Shown: positions 13,171 to 26,099, counted from the stretch's first letter. The stretch is 64,000 nucleotides of DNA from Dillenia suffruticosa (GCA_033439265.1 JAVTVX010000030.1:3784501-3848500); one strand, 5' to 3'. Notes: generated by a model from the sequence alone, not told the origin. A program made the numbers and translations.

Positions 13171-13817
13171 GATGACTAGCTGTGCTCGAGTGGGTGAAGA
13201 TAAAGAGGTTGAGAGGGATAACTTGTATTCATACACAGTAGGAGCATTGCCCTTATCTCATATTGAAAAAGTATATGGAACCTATCAACAAATATGGACA
13301 CAAAAGAATATCTTTTTTCTATAGGGTACATTTGGTTCATTTGATAAAGCTGAATTGATGACTCACGACCGACACTTAATAGTCTAGAATTTCTTTATTT
13401 ATCCGATTTGTAATCCTTGTTAATGAATAAAATAATTTAAAAAGAATAACTCTATATTTGTTAAGTCTATTTTATTTTTTTAAAATATCTTTTCTTTTCT
13501 TATTTATATATATTGAAATATAAAATTTATAAATGTAAAGTCTACAGCCTTTTTAGGATAATTAATTCAAGTACATATTTTTTAAAAATTGATGAAAATA
13601 ATGTAATATTGATGACTTTATAAGAAAAAATAAAATTTTTAATTATTTTAAAAAATAATTAATTAATCCAAATACATATTATAATAATAATTTCAATAAA
13701 TTTTATTTTATACAAAATTAAACAAAATTTAAAAAAAAATAATAAGGTTTGTGTTTGAAGTGACAAATGAAAAATAGGTAAAATAGTGTAAAAAAAAAAG
13801 GAGATGTCATGTTTGTT

Positions 13818-14738
13818 ATTATTAGAAGAAATTTAATATTGATATGACTCTGATACCAAGAGCAATAATAGGAATATTTTAACTCTCACTTTTTTTTTCT
13901 AATATTAACCTTACTCTCACTTTTTTTTTAAAAAAAATTATCTTAATATCACATTTTTTTTCTCATCTCACATCTCTTTTTTTTTTTTTGCTTTACCTTT
14001 GGATAATTTTTTTATTGAATATTTTCACTGAATAGTAAATTATTTTTTTATTTACCCAATAAATTGAATAATAAATTAATAGGATAAAAGAAAAAAATAA
14101 AAAAAAATAAAAGAAAAAAGAACAAGAATTATAAAAATAAAAGAGATAGAAAAAATTAAAAAAATAAACAAATCATTCGCTAATCCGTCACTAGAATTTC
14201 CATTAGTAATCCGTCATTGATAGCTGTACATATGTTTTTTTTTACCCTTCACCACTATATCAACGGATTAGCGACAGATATTTTCCGTCACAAAAAATTC
14301 AGTCGCCGATAGTTTTACCCTATTTTTAACTCTAGAGCACTACAACGATAGATTAACGACGGAAATATTTTCGTTACTAATTTATCGTTAATCTCTCAAT
14401 ATTCAATACGACATTAATCTATCACAATTTCTTTTGCTATTTATGATAAATTTTTTTTTTATAAATAATTTTTCATCGTTAAAAATCAATTTCTGGACAT
14501 GTATATATATATACCGAAATGGCTAAAAATATATTTTCGCAACTCTAAAGAGCAACTTTTTTCGGAATGTACTAGGTGGCTTTTGGAAGCGCATACTCAC
14601 TCATAAAGTATGAAAATTTGATGCTCCATTGTTAAATATTATAAGAAAAATTATTATGACAAATATGAAAAAATAAAAATAAAAATATTAAATATTCTAG
14701 TAATATTTTCATTTAAAGTAAAATATAACAGTAATAAG
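13818..14738. mobile_element. Unclassified ~0.9-kb insertion in exon 1 of the SIG2 copy
   Basis: Boundaries come from comparison with intact exon 1 at 4560-4653: the match stops after ATGTCATGTTT and resumes at AGTTCAAATGCC. The insert is very AT-rich, without a coding frame. At 14160-14410 it holds several versions of a motif such as GATTAACGACGGAAATATTT, also found in the insertion at 18060-18290, and CACTACAACGATAG at 14339. The outer ends (TTATTATTAG, and CAGTAATAAG which reads CTTATTACTG in reverse) are weakly inverted. A non-autonomous DNA transposon, possibly CACTA-related and perhaps nested, is the best guess; no firm target duplication was found. Confidence 0.5.
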
Positions 14739-14814
14739 AGTTCAAATGCCCTCTGGACCTCCTCTCTGCTGATTCCAGAACTCACCGCCATTTTTGCTCT
14801 CTCCAACAAATTTG

Positions 14815-14816
<2 letters not shown>

Positions 14817-14848
<32 letters not shown>
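14817..14848. repeat. (TC)n microsatellite
   Basis: About 16 TC dinucleotides in the first intron of the SIG2 copy. The corresponding place in SIG2 (4658-4669) has only five or six, so the tract grew after duplication. Confidence 0.95.
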
Positions 14849-14852
<4 letters not shown>

Positions 14853-15808
14853 TAGCTTGAAAATGAAAGCACCCATTTAAAAATCTGGGAAAACATTCAC
14901 ATTGGCTAACTAGTCTTTGTAGGCAAAGAAACGATACATAGAGTTATATTATGCCGCAGTGTTAGGAAATCAGAACCCTCAATCACAGAAAATGAAAACA
15001 CCCACTTGCTTTTTTTTTCTTCTTTTATCCTTGCTAAGTGATGAGACAAACGGAGGTTTGGACGTATAATGGTGTTCATCTTTATCGACAGATCCAAATC
15101 CATATAAGATTGAATAGAAGCAGCAAGTAAAGGGTAAGAAGGAGAAAAAGGGTAGAGGTGTTGCTATAATGTCTTTGTATCTGATCTCTTGATCTTGTCT
15201 TTCCCAGGGAGTGATTGGGGAACCTGATGCCGAAACAGCTGAGGAATTTCTGATTAAGCAATTCATGAGAAAAGACCTAGAGAAGGTTCTTGACAGCCTC
15301 AGCCAAGAGAGAAGCAAGTCATTAGATGGAGATTTGAGCTGGAAGATGGAAGGATGAAGACACTCCATGAGATTGGTGAGTTGATGGGCGTTAGTAGAGA
15401 AAGAATAAGGCAAATTGAATCGCGTGCTTTTAGGAAGTTGAAGAATAAGAGGAGAGCCAAACATTTGCGGCAATATTTGGTTTCTTCATAGGCGTTTCTG
15501 GCTCCGGAAATCTGTTTCTAGTTCTGCTTAGAGCATAGATGGAGCCTAGTCTTCAGAGCTCTTTTACTCATCTCCATTCCCTCCCCTCCCCCCCCAAGAA
15601 ATGGAAGTGTATCTCTCTATCTCAGAATTGTTGTGCTTATAACATTAACTTTCAACTGAAAAGGAATTCAAGGGTTTTGTTGACGGTGAAAGTTTCTCTT
15701 GAGTTGCTTAATTTTTCAGAATAGTTTATTTGAATCTTCCTTCATGGTCAAGCATTCAGCTGCTCATTCAATTTCTTATTATTGGAATTTTGAAAAGTTA
15801 CAATCAAA

Positions 15809-18800
15809 TCAACCTATGGGTTGGAGATCACAGAGCTGGTGAATTGAAAAGGGAGGATCGAAGAAAGAGCCATTGAGTATAGCTGATGTAACGAGCTTGT
15901 TTGCTGCATCTGTGGCATGTATACCATCCCAGCTTACATAGTTTTCTGGGTCACTACAAGCTTTCGCTTCCACAATCGTCCCATTGACGTCCACTTTTTC
16001 TCCACAACCTACTCTTGGATCCATATTTAACTTCCCACCACCATATCCGCCGCATGCCTTTGGTCCATACTTCAGTCCTAATTAATCAAAGCAAACCCAA
16101 ATTAGAAACTCACACCAAAAAGGATTTTTTTTTCTTTTTATTATTATTATTTTTTTCGGTTTAGGCAGTGGAAAACGCTGAAAAGTACACATTTAGAGTA
16201 GGACTGATATTGCAAACATCTGTGTTGTGTACATCCCCTAGAGAAAGATTAGAGGACTGATATTGGAAACATCTGTGTTGTGTACAGCCATCTGTGTTGT
16301 GTACAGCCCCCAGAGAAAGATTAGAGGACTGATATTGCAAACATCTGTGTTGTGTATCACCCCTAGAGAAAGATTGGAATAACATTTGGACTCAAATTTT
16401 AGGTGGATGGTAATGTAGAAGGTTCATATTCATACCACGCTCTGTGGGATGGCGAAAAAGCTCTAGCAACGCTGAATAGATGTCCACATGTATGATATGA
16501 GCCTTTGGGAGAGACTGTCTGGTTTGCGTTATTGCCTCCTTCATTATCTTGTTAAACTCCTCCGTTTTCTTGTTGTAGGTAACCGAGCAACCAAAAGAAT
16601 CGAGGTCTGTACTGTTCTCAGGCAGCCACAACAAGATCGAAGGAGAACAACCCAACGGCAGCACGTTTAGTATCCAAAATGTCCGGCCGCCTAAATCATA
16701 CAGTTCCTACATACCAAATTATTTAATTTGAACAAACTACATTAAAATTGGCAACAAAGAAAATTGAAGATAAACAGAGACAATCATGAATACCGCGCTT
16801 GACCAATGGACAATTGGTGCAGCACGTAGATTATTGTACCTCTTAACTTAGATCTTGAATTCGATTTGTAATTTGAACATAGATTAACTATATTAGGAGA
16901 TTCCTACCTTTTAAGAGAGACCTCATCAGATCGACCCAAATTAATCTAAATAAAATTTTGAATATTAGATGTTGAACGGACTTCAGGACACCAAAAAAAA
17001 AAGAATTCCACGCTTGTCATGACAGAAAACATGGATGTGGTGGAGTCAGTAACATTGTTAATAGAGCACTTTAATTGTCAAGGACCCTATATAACTTAGC
17101 TATATATTTTTTGGTTATATAAAAACCATAAAAATTATAAAAATATATATAAAGATTCAAGTATAAAATCTTGACAAAGACACTAGAGCGAGAGTTTTTC
17201 ATTATTTAGATGTCATACACAACTAAACTGTATATAAGATCATATTCTAAAGTTCAGGCCCATTATGGAATCATTTAGGAATGTTAAAGATAGGCTCAAC
17301 TCTGATTACTTTGGTACACAAGATTATTAATATAATGATAGTTTAAATAAATTTTATGGAGGAATTTAGTTTTTATTTATAAAATCCTCTATTTTCAATT
17401 TGGTTTAAAATTGTTACAGATAGAATAAAACAAGTAAAAATAAATTAAAATGAATCGACAAAAATAGAATTTTCTAAAGTGGTAACGGTATTGACATGAG
17501 AATTTATAAAAGCACTAACCTTGAGGGTCCAATCAATCGTAGAGGCAACTTGACGAGCGGCAGCGTCGACGGCTCCGAAATTCAAAGCAAGATCATTTTG
17601 GCCAATGTACAATGTGTAAAGCGATATTTCGATTGCGTCCGGTGAAGGAAGGGGCAAAGGATCTAATAAGCATAATTAAAATGAAGAAAATGAGAAGGGT
17701 ATTTTTTTTTTTGCTCAAATTTAAGTATAGTTAGGGTTCTGTAATGAACCTTTTTGAGGTGTGGAGTGATATTCATCAACTCTGGCTTTGAGTGCCTTCA
17801 TTTGGTTGAGTTGAATTGCGAGAGAAAATGGGCTCACCCCAGTGACAAATAGGGACGTGTTTGGAAGCAACGCCGTTGATGCCAATGTTGCATAGTTTGC
17901 TCCATGTCTAAGATCTGCCCTGACTGACTGCAAGTATGGGCTCAAAAATGGCAATCCCAAAGCTTGAGCTGCTCCAAAAAAATAAACAAATAAGTAAAAG
18001 AATAGTGCTAGTCCAAAATATTAGGGTTGGAGGGATCAGAACCTTATCGATATTAATTCATTGGTTAAAAAAAAAAAGTCATTATTAGAAAATACGGTAT
18101 CAGTTACGGATTAATGACGGAAATATTTTCATCATTGATTTTTATCGGTAATCTGTCATTAATCTCTCAAAAATAAATCCGACGGTGATCCGTCGTTGTT
18201 ACTGACGGAAAAAAAAATCCATCAATAATTTTCCGTCATCAAAAGTGTGTTTTCTTGTAGCGGGTATTTTTAAATATTTTTTAACGGTGGACATAATGTC
18301 ACAAACAAAAGAATAAATCAAGAACATGAAAATCATTTTGTCCATGTGGGTCGTTTGTCATATAGTTGGAATGGTCATATTCAAAAATAAGGTTATTTAT
18401 GAATTGGCCCCCACAAACAATGTCTTTCTTTTATTAACTTGACCACTGGTGTTTAGAAAATCAATTAATCCAATTCGAATAATTATAAAGTCTAATTTAA
18501 GAATTGATTAACTTAATTCCTATTTTTTTATTCTTAATATTTCAATTCGATATCTTTATTAAGAAATTTTAGTGCAGAGTCACAGAATCCGCAACATATT
18601 AATAAACAATGTTTTGTTTGCAAACTAAGGTTGTCTTTCTTTCCCGTCATTGAAATAATCTCAAATGCTACCTATTTATTTACATGATTAGGTTAATTAT
18701 TTTTTGTCTTGCCCTTATGTATTTATATTTGTCATAAATCATATAATATTATTAAACAGAACAATTTTATTGTATTCAACTTTTTAATTCAATTAATTCA

Positions 18801-19322
18801 TTATTTATATACTATAATTAATTAATTATCACGTATTAAATAGAATGTGTTGAATTATGGTTGAATGAAACAAGACTAATCTCCCAAGAAAATTGTTCTA
18901 ATGAAATTTATCAAGGGTAAAGAGATTAAGACCTAATTATTCTAATAAAAATATTCCAAAACTCAATTTTCACAATCAATCTTTGTCACCCAAAATATCT
19001 GAAAACTCAACTTAATGAAATAATGATGATGATGATGAAGATCAAGATCAAGAAACAAAAATGTACCTAAGAAATCAACCATGAGTCTTCCATCGCAGGC
19101 TCGACCCACTGGTTTCTTGAAGTAAGTCATGCCATGGGGTCCAGATTGCGCCGGAAAAGCTGTCCAAAACCCGCCGGTGTCGGAATTTGAGTCACCAAAG
19201 TTAAATATTGCCTTGAAGTTGCATTTTGATTGGCATAAACTACATTGGGTTGCAAGAAAAAGCACCAAGAATAAGGGTGTAGTTTTGCAATGTGATTTTG
19301 GTGAAGAGAGAGTCATAGCCAT
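15809..19322 (-). CDS. GDSL esterase/lipase (At4g01130-like), copy B
   Basis: Five exons on the minus strand: 19322-19067, 17968-17750, 17662-17520, 16706-16436, 16077-15809. The last four have exactly the same lengths as in copy A (219, 143, 271, 269); exon 1 is three bases shorter. Total 1158 nt, 385 residues, no break. It has a signal peptide (residues ~1-32), nucleophile block FNFGDSNSDTGG, IGQND, and the catalytic Asp/His block WDGIHATDAANKLV. Most differences from copy A are conservative, but two stand out: the copy A pair ACCGYGG is ACGGYGG here, losing a cysteine common in this subfamily, and PVGCYPELL is PLGCSPSIL. Introns differ by insertions at 18060-18290 and a minisatellite at 16198-16375. 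A secreted ester hydrolase like copy A; the two may have begun to diverge in substrate or expression. No promoter motif is clear. Confidence 0.92.
16198..16375. repeat. Intronic minisatellite in GDSL copy B
   Basis: Three to four tandem copies of a ~55-base unit containing GGACTGATATTGCAAACATC and CATCTGTGTTGTGTACA, in the intron before the last exon. One copy is internally shortened. GDSL copy A has a single copy at about 10708-10765, so the array expanded after the duplication. Confidence 0.9.
18060..18290. mobile_element. CACTA-like short insertion in intron 1 of GDSL copy B
   Basis: Intron 1 of copies A and B match up to ACCTTATCGATA and again from ATAATGTCACAAAC; the bases between are unrelated. 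The insert contains self-complementary GACGGA/TCCGTC motifs and ends with GTTTTCTTGTAGCG, the reverse of CGCTACAAGAAAAC, close to the CACTACAAGAAAA terminus common to plant CACTA transposons. Exact ends were not fixed. A MITE-sized CACTA derivative is the likely reading. Confidence 0.5.
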
Positions 19323-22300
19323 GACTGGCTGTACTTGAGTGGGTGAAACAGGAGGTTGAGAGGAATAACTTGTATTAATTCATTGTAGTAACACTCTATT
19401 GACATAAGTGCATGAAACCTATTAACAAATATGGACACTTTTTTTTTTTTTTTTTTTTGAGAAAGTGTTCTAAAAGAATATTTTGTATCTTTACACTCTA
19501 TTTAGTTTAATTAATAAAGTTCAGCTGATAGCTGATAGTCGATACATAAGGATCATAATTCTTGTTAAATGATATTAATATTTAGTTATTGTTCATGTAT
19601 AAAATGACAAAAAAAAAAAGATAATTTTATATTAGTTAATTTTGTTTTATTTTTTTAAATATATATTTTTTAATATTATTGCTATATATTGAAGTATAAA
19701 GTTCATAAATATAGAATTTATAATTTTTTAAAAATAATTAATTCAAATACATATGACAGAAAAATTGATCCAAATCATATAACATCCATGGATTTATATA
19801 AGAAGAGACAAATTTTTAACTATTTAAAGAAAAAAGTTAATCAATTAATTCAAATATATACCATAAAAATAATTTAATTGAATCTTACCTTATAAAAAAT
19901 TAAATAAATTCTAAAAATAGAAAATTTGGTATTTGTTGTCATTAATGTAAGATGGGTAAACAGTAAAAAAAATTTAGGGTATTTTTTTTTTGTTACACAA
20001 GCATTTAAATCCTAGATTTCAGGATTGGAGGAGAGGATTGTAACCATCAGGCTGTTCCTTGAGAATAGAAAAAGAAAAAAAAAAGGGTATAAAAAGAGAA
20101 AACTAGATACAATATTCTTTGTCTTAATCTCATCCATTGAGTGAATAATTATGCAGGAGAGTGAGAGAAAGAAGTAATTATATATTCAATCACACTGAAA
20201 ACATTATATTTAGAAAGTCTTTTAAATAGAAACAAAATGTAATATTAGAATATGAAGTGAATAATTGAAATCTTATTACTAAATGAGAATAATTCAAGGG
20301 TCAAATAATTGTGCCGTGGAATGTAGGAATTTTGGTAATAAGATGACCATATTTGAAACTTTGAGTTTGAAGTCATGAATTCAAATGACAGAAACAAAAG
20401 ACAAAGCCCGTGTAAAAATTGTTTTTTTTTTTTAAAAAACGATAGATATCCGGTAACAATATTAAATTTTGAAATTCGATTTGAGTTTCGTTGGATTTTT
20501 AAAAGATAATCTCTCTTGGTACCTATTTTTATTATATACAAAATTCGTAGTCTGACTTGAATATTTAATGAGTAAATCTCTCTTAATATCTATTTTTGTC
20601 CGACAAAAAACTTATAACTGAGACCTAATTTAAGAATCACCGATGCACAGCTACGGGGCCAACTTGGGGGGTAAAAAGTGTTTTCTTACATTGTGCTCAC
20701 TCTCCCTATAATTTGTCTTGTTAATTTTAATTAGATTAATACAAATATAATTAGTTATGCAAATATAATTAGTTAAGTACAAAGAGGATTAAGGCACAAC
20801 CACTTGGCTTAAGGTGGACTAATAGGATGAAATTATCTTTTTTTTTGTGCATATATGGGGATCGAACTCGATCATATTACATAAAGAGGAGAAATGTGTC
20901 ATTTGAGCTGAAACTCTTTGACAATCGGATGAGATTATGGTCGTAATGAATTTAGCACCATTCTCAACCCAGTGTATGTGGACCGTGATGGGCCGCAATG
21001 CGGGCTGTTATGAGGTCCTTCAGTGACCAAGTGGACCTTCAGAGTTACGTGTAAACCCAAAACTTAGTGTAGGATGAAACAATTAGGGTGCCCAAAGTAG
21101 GTCTTTTAATAGATACTAATTTCTTCAATTAAATTTCAAATTTAAAATTTAAGAATGAAAAAAATTATTAAGAGAGTCGTCTCCTAAATTAAATTTCATA
21201 AATATTCAAATTGAATTAATCTCTTTTATTAATAAGAACCGAAAAACAAAGGTGGTCTTTAATGAAAAACAAAAGCGGGTGATTTCTATAACCAAAATAA
21301 TATTATAATACCATTTTATTTCTCTGGAAAGCTTTACAAAAAACGAGATTGAGAACTTGGAAGAAGATACGAGGAGGAAAAAATCTACACGAACTTTTTG
21401 ACGTTTGTGGGATTTTATCATGTATCTGTCCCCCACAAGTTGTTCGATCCATGATGCTCTATTTTTTTTTTTTTTTTTTTATGTTTCTTAACTTATCCAT
21501 CATTACTGAGTATTTAAAATTTTATTTTGATTAATCTCGATCGAGTTGCTGTTGGATCTCAATCTAAAAAAAGCTCTCTCAATATTATCTTTATCATTAT
21601 AAATACTCAAACTTTGATTTTTAATATGAAATATTAGTGTTTTTTTTTTATTAGATCAACAAACGTTGATTCCTTGATGTTCTATTTCATCCCATAATTA
21701 TAATTTTTAAAGTCATTTTCCAAGATGTTTCTTTTTGGGTTATGGGCCTCTTTATTTTGAGTACCCCTTACATGTGCTACATCAAGAACCTCAAAAGCTC
21801 AGAGCTTTTTCCACACGATTATCTGGCGATTGGACATGTCATAGTTGATGTGATTGGGTTAAAAAAAACATGGAAGACACCAGAAGGTCCTCTCTCTCTC
21901 TCTCTCTTTCTCCCTCTCCCTCTCCCTCTCTCTCATCAATTGAGGAAAAGAGTGGATCGCTGAATCACTACTTTCCATTTGGCCAACCAAGATGATAATC
22001 GTTCTCCACAATTTAGATCCTATTTATCTATATAATTAGTTAAATATGTTTTTTTTTTCATTAAAATCATAAAAATTATAAAAATATATATTTATAAAAA
22101 ATCATATACTGAATTTTAATTTAAAAAAATACATAAACAGAATATTTTTATCACTTAACTGTCACCGTAAAGACTTATAAACTTTTTATCACACAAATAA
22201 ATAGTTGAATATCATAAGTTTCTATCTTTATTAATTATTCGTCAAAACTCATTTAAAATTTTTGTTACACCAATTATTAGTAATTTTAAAAAAATATATA

Positions 22301-22870
22301 ATATGAACCAACAGATGTAATTCATAAATTTATTTTTCAAGTTTCAATAATATAAGTGTTAATATATAAAATTTCAAGGACCAAGGAATTAAATTATGCA
22401 AAAAAGGATAATTTTAAAGCAATTAATAGATTAAAATCGTTGATAAGTTCTCATGGATCAGTGCATTGCATGAAAAAAAAGGTATATTAAATTAATTAAA
22501 TTGAGGATAAAAGATTGGAGAAAGAGAGGGAGTTGGGTCCATCTTAATGGCGGGCCAAGTCAACGAGCTTGCACAGTGCGATATCCTCTCAAGTGTCGCC
22601 ATTTCAAAGAAGACCGCCGTGCCCAAAACACACAAAAATGCAAGCAAATTTGTGATGAAAAGATAAAAATAATTATCATTGAGAGGCAGATATAAAGAAA
22701 AATTTTAAAAAAAAAACCTAAAGTGTTTGTTGGTAAAATTGAGAGTTTACGGATTAATTTTTTCATAAATCTATTTGTATTTAAATTATTCGACTAATCT
22801 GAATCGAATATAATGAAATTCAAATTAGATATTGATTCTCTTGATATTTGATTTTTTATTTATAAAATTC
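19323..22870. other. Gene-free AT-rich region
   Basis: No open frame here resembles a known protein. It contains poly-T runs (19440-19460, 21463-21480), a CT-rich tract at 21893-21937, and short stretches typical of dispersed plant repeats such as GGGGATCGAACTCGATC near 20859. Nothing could be assigned to a family. Confidence 0.5.
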
Positions 22871-22879
22871 AAATTTAAT

Positions 22880-25690
22880 GTCATGTCCCGACCCTTTTAT
22901 CGAGCCTACAATAACCGTCGCGTTATTTCGGCATACAGATATGACCTCCCCATATACTGAGATAGCGTAAACCATTCCAATTTTACAATAAATTTTCGAA
23001 AAATGAAAACGTAAAACCCATCAAAATAAGAAATTATAGAATCAATACACATGGAAGGAGTCCATCGTGCTCATCCCTATACATACAAGCATACATCAGC
23101 ACACATTTGGGGAAGGGTTCCTGTGCATGCAGTGTGGTCATCCCAACCAATCCAGAGTTCTCAAGCATTTTATGGGTTTACAAAATAAGCTATAAATCCA
23201 CAAATCCAAGATAAATATTCAAAATGTCCCATTTTAAAAATAAATATATTTCAAATATGATTTTAAACAAAATAATGAAATCTCAAATTATAACCGTTGG
23301 ATTTTACTAATACTTGTTCGAAAACTCTAACCAGTATCAAAAAAATCCACACGATATGAGATGTACAGAATTTTCTTTTTATGGACTAGCGATCTATAAC
23401 TCCCAAAATAAATATATAATCCATACCTAACAAAAAAATCAACAAAATAATCCTCAAATCCGCGATAGTGGATGTTGTCTTCTTACACGTCATCTGAAAA
23501 GGATTTAAGAGGGGTGAGTATTTTAAATATCCAATGAGTGGAGTGCAATGGTATGCAACATATAAATGAGCGGTGAAGGTGGTGACGCCAAATGCATGTA
23601 TCAAATATCATTTAATATAATAACTAAATTCGTTCTCATAAAATCATCATCGATCCACCATGACTCATATAATCAATTCAATCAATCAAATCTCATTTTT
23701 TTCCACAATTTTGGAGTTTACCGAAAACAATCTCCTACCAATGGCCATTGGTAAGATCTACCAAGAGATTTTTCATAATTTTCATAAAATCCCCTCAATC
23801 TTGGCGTTGGCGCGAAACTTCGTGGGGTGCTACCACGTTATCCGGCAGTCTGAGGAGACTCTCCATCCTGCCTACCACCAAACTAAATAAAACAGTCTTA
23901 GCCACGCCGCCCCAACAGTCCGGTCTGTGGCAAAACTCAGACTATAGTTATTTTTTCCAGTACCATGTTACCAAACTCATTTTATCAATCAATGCATGCT
24001 CAAATATAAGGTAGAGCAATATTTTAACAATTCACATGAGTATCCCAAAATAACATGGTGCAAAAATTCAATAATCAAGTTTAAGAATTATAGACATTTC
24101 AAAATTTCATTTTAGGCATATCACAATCATAAAACAATTTCAATTCTTTTTTACAAATTCATTTCAGAACTCAATTTATAAATCATAACTGAAAACAGTT
24201 TACTCATTCATATGCACATAACCATCCACTCACCTATAGGGATGGTATTCACTCAATATTTCTACAATTAAGTTCAAGAAAATGTTACTCAAATTCTCAA
24301 TTGATTTTCCAAAATCTACGATCATAATTTTATCATCAATTTTCCAAATATTTTTAGGGTTATCAATTTTCCCAAATTTTGTACAAATTCTATTTTTCCA
24401 ATTCATGAATACCCTTTAATGTCATCAATTACATTTCATTATAGATAAATAATATAATCAAAATCAAATTTAATTCAACCTAAAAGACCATTCAAAATAA
24501 AAAATAATTATGAATAATTAGTTTTCTACTAAATAGAAATTCTTCAAAAAATCATAAATTTTTCAATTCTCATCCAAATGTTTCAAACTATATATCATTT
24601 TCAATGTATGAAGATCTAGTTTCATAATACGGAAATTCTATTTGAATTACCTATATATAGAATAAATTATAATGAAAAAGACTATATCAATCTTTAAGTT
24701 CTAACCCCAATTTTTAAACTATCCTTTCATATACATACCGTTATACAATTAACAACTAAAAAACAACTTAAAAAAGATATTGGATGCAACAATATCCTTC
24801 ATTTTGCAGAATATTCCATTCCAACCCCAAAATTCTAATATTTTCAAACACATTCCAATCGGATTTCAAGAAAAACTATTTAAATCAACCCAACAAAATT
24901 CTATTATCCCCTAACATGTTTTCTCGTACTAGACAACCTAAATTCTTATAAAACTTTAGACTTAACTCTAATAATCATATATAGAATTTCATAAATGCAT
25001 TATATTTAGATCTAACATACATTCTAGACATATATAGAATTTCTCACCCTCAATTAACCCTACATTCATTCAACTTATTGAAAGGATCAGAAATTTCCCT
25101 CACCTAGGGTTTCTCAGTTCGCAAACCTAGCTTCCGTACACCGTTTGATTTAATCCGAAAACTGCAATGCTTCCAAATTGAAGCAAATTTTAGTAATTAA
25201 ACATAATTACTAACAAAATTCAAAGCTCTAGAGATTGCATTAGGAACCGGTCCTTACCTGTGCAGAGAATGGGGTTCGGTCTCAATCTAGGGTTCTAAGG
25301 ATTTGCGGCTAACTGTCGCTTAGGGCTTTAGTAAAGGTCGCAGCAAGGAACACCGCGCGCAAGTGAGTGAGCAAGGAAGAGAGACAAATAACTACTGTCG
25401 CGCGCGAGAAAGAGGGAAGAGAAACTCTGTTCGCGCGCACGAGAGAGAGAAAGCAGCGAGCGAAACAGAGAGAGAGAGAAGGAGGAGGGCGGCCGTGTGC
25501 GGCAGAGCTCGTCGGTGAGTGAGGGAGACGCGACGGAGGGAGGCGGAGAGTGAGAATCAGAGAGAGAGAGAGAGAGAGAGAGAATCGGGAGAGAGATAGA
25601 GAGTGAGAGAGATTAGGGCTGAAAACCCTAATTAAATTGGGGGTGGAGATGCGACGTTTTGGGTTAAAACGTTACGTCTCTCTCTTTTTT
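22880..25690. repeat. Unclassified repeat-like block, possibly an old LTR-type fossil
   Basis: A compositionally distinct, non-coding block begins near TGTCATGTCCCGACCC and ends near the GA-rich, CGCGCG-containing stretch at 25320-25680. Its layout (an AT-rich body and a short GC-rich end with CGCGCGAG repeats) resembles long terminal repeats of plant retroelements more than a gene. No protein-coding part and no matching second copy lies in the window. If it is such an element it is broken and old. Classification is weak. Confidence 0.3.
25559..25583. repeat. (GA)n microsatellite
   Basis: GA dinucleotide tract of about 12 units within a wider GA-rich region (25440-25610). Confidence 0.9.
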
Positions 25691-26099
25691 TTTTAATATG
25701 TATTATATTTAAAATTTTAATTAATAAAATTTAATATTTTATAAAACCAATACGATGTTGATAAGAGTTTGCAAATTACATGAGTACGAGACCAAGGAGT
25801 GTATCACTCTGCAATTTATGTTACTCCAAATCCTGGCACGAATATCTTGCTAATATCTTGGTAATTTAGCATACTAGCAAAACCGTATTTTTTTCTTCTA
25901 CAACTATTTATGTATTTTGCTTTCAAAAACCTTAAGATTTTTAAAATTTTCTATTTTTTTATTGAAACCTTAAAATTTTTTCAGGTTATATCGATGCAAG
26001 AAATTGCATTTTGTTAGTCTATTTTAACATAATCTCCGACCAAGCAATGCAAGAAATTGATTTTTTTCCATTATTACGATCACTCTCATTTAATCAACA

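Larger units (their letters stand above)
13804..15491 (+). pseudogene. Truncated duplicate of SIG2: exon 1 and last exon only
   Basis: Second copy of the SIG2 locus. The start region (GGAGATGTCATGTTT, with ATG at 13804) matches 4557-4571. The rest of exon 1 resumes at about 14739 with AGTTCAAATGCCCTC and runs to the exon 1 donor near 14815, so an insertion of about 920 bases splits exon 1. Exons 2 to 6 are missing. A short stretch resembling the last intron leads to a copy of exon 7 at 15208-15491 with an intact acceptor (TTCCCAG), region 4.2 ([16 protein letters not shown]) and the same ending (QYLVSS, stop). One base is missing around 15300 relative to the SIG2 exon at 9745, so the exon is not open throughout. 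Retained introns show this arose by DNA duplication, not reverse transcription. It cannot encode a sigma factor. Confidence 0.88.

Noticed and set aside
13840-13865. A stretch reading GACTCTGATACCA, the reverse of a sequence like the initiator-Met tRNA primer-binding site of LTR elements.
   Set aside because: Only about 13 bases, with no recognisable terminal repeats or coding parts around it. At most a trace of an old element; too little to annotate.
10326-19322. Treating each GDSL exon as a separate short gene.
   Set aside because: Exon phases, GT-AG borders and paralog comparison join them into two five-exon genes of 386 and 385 residues.
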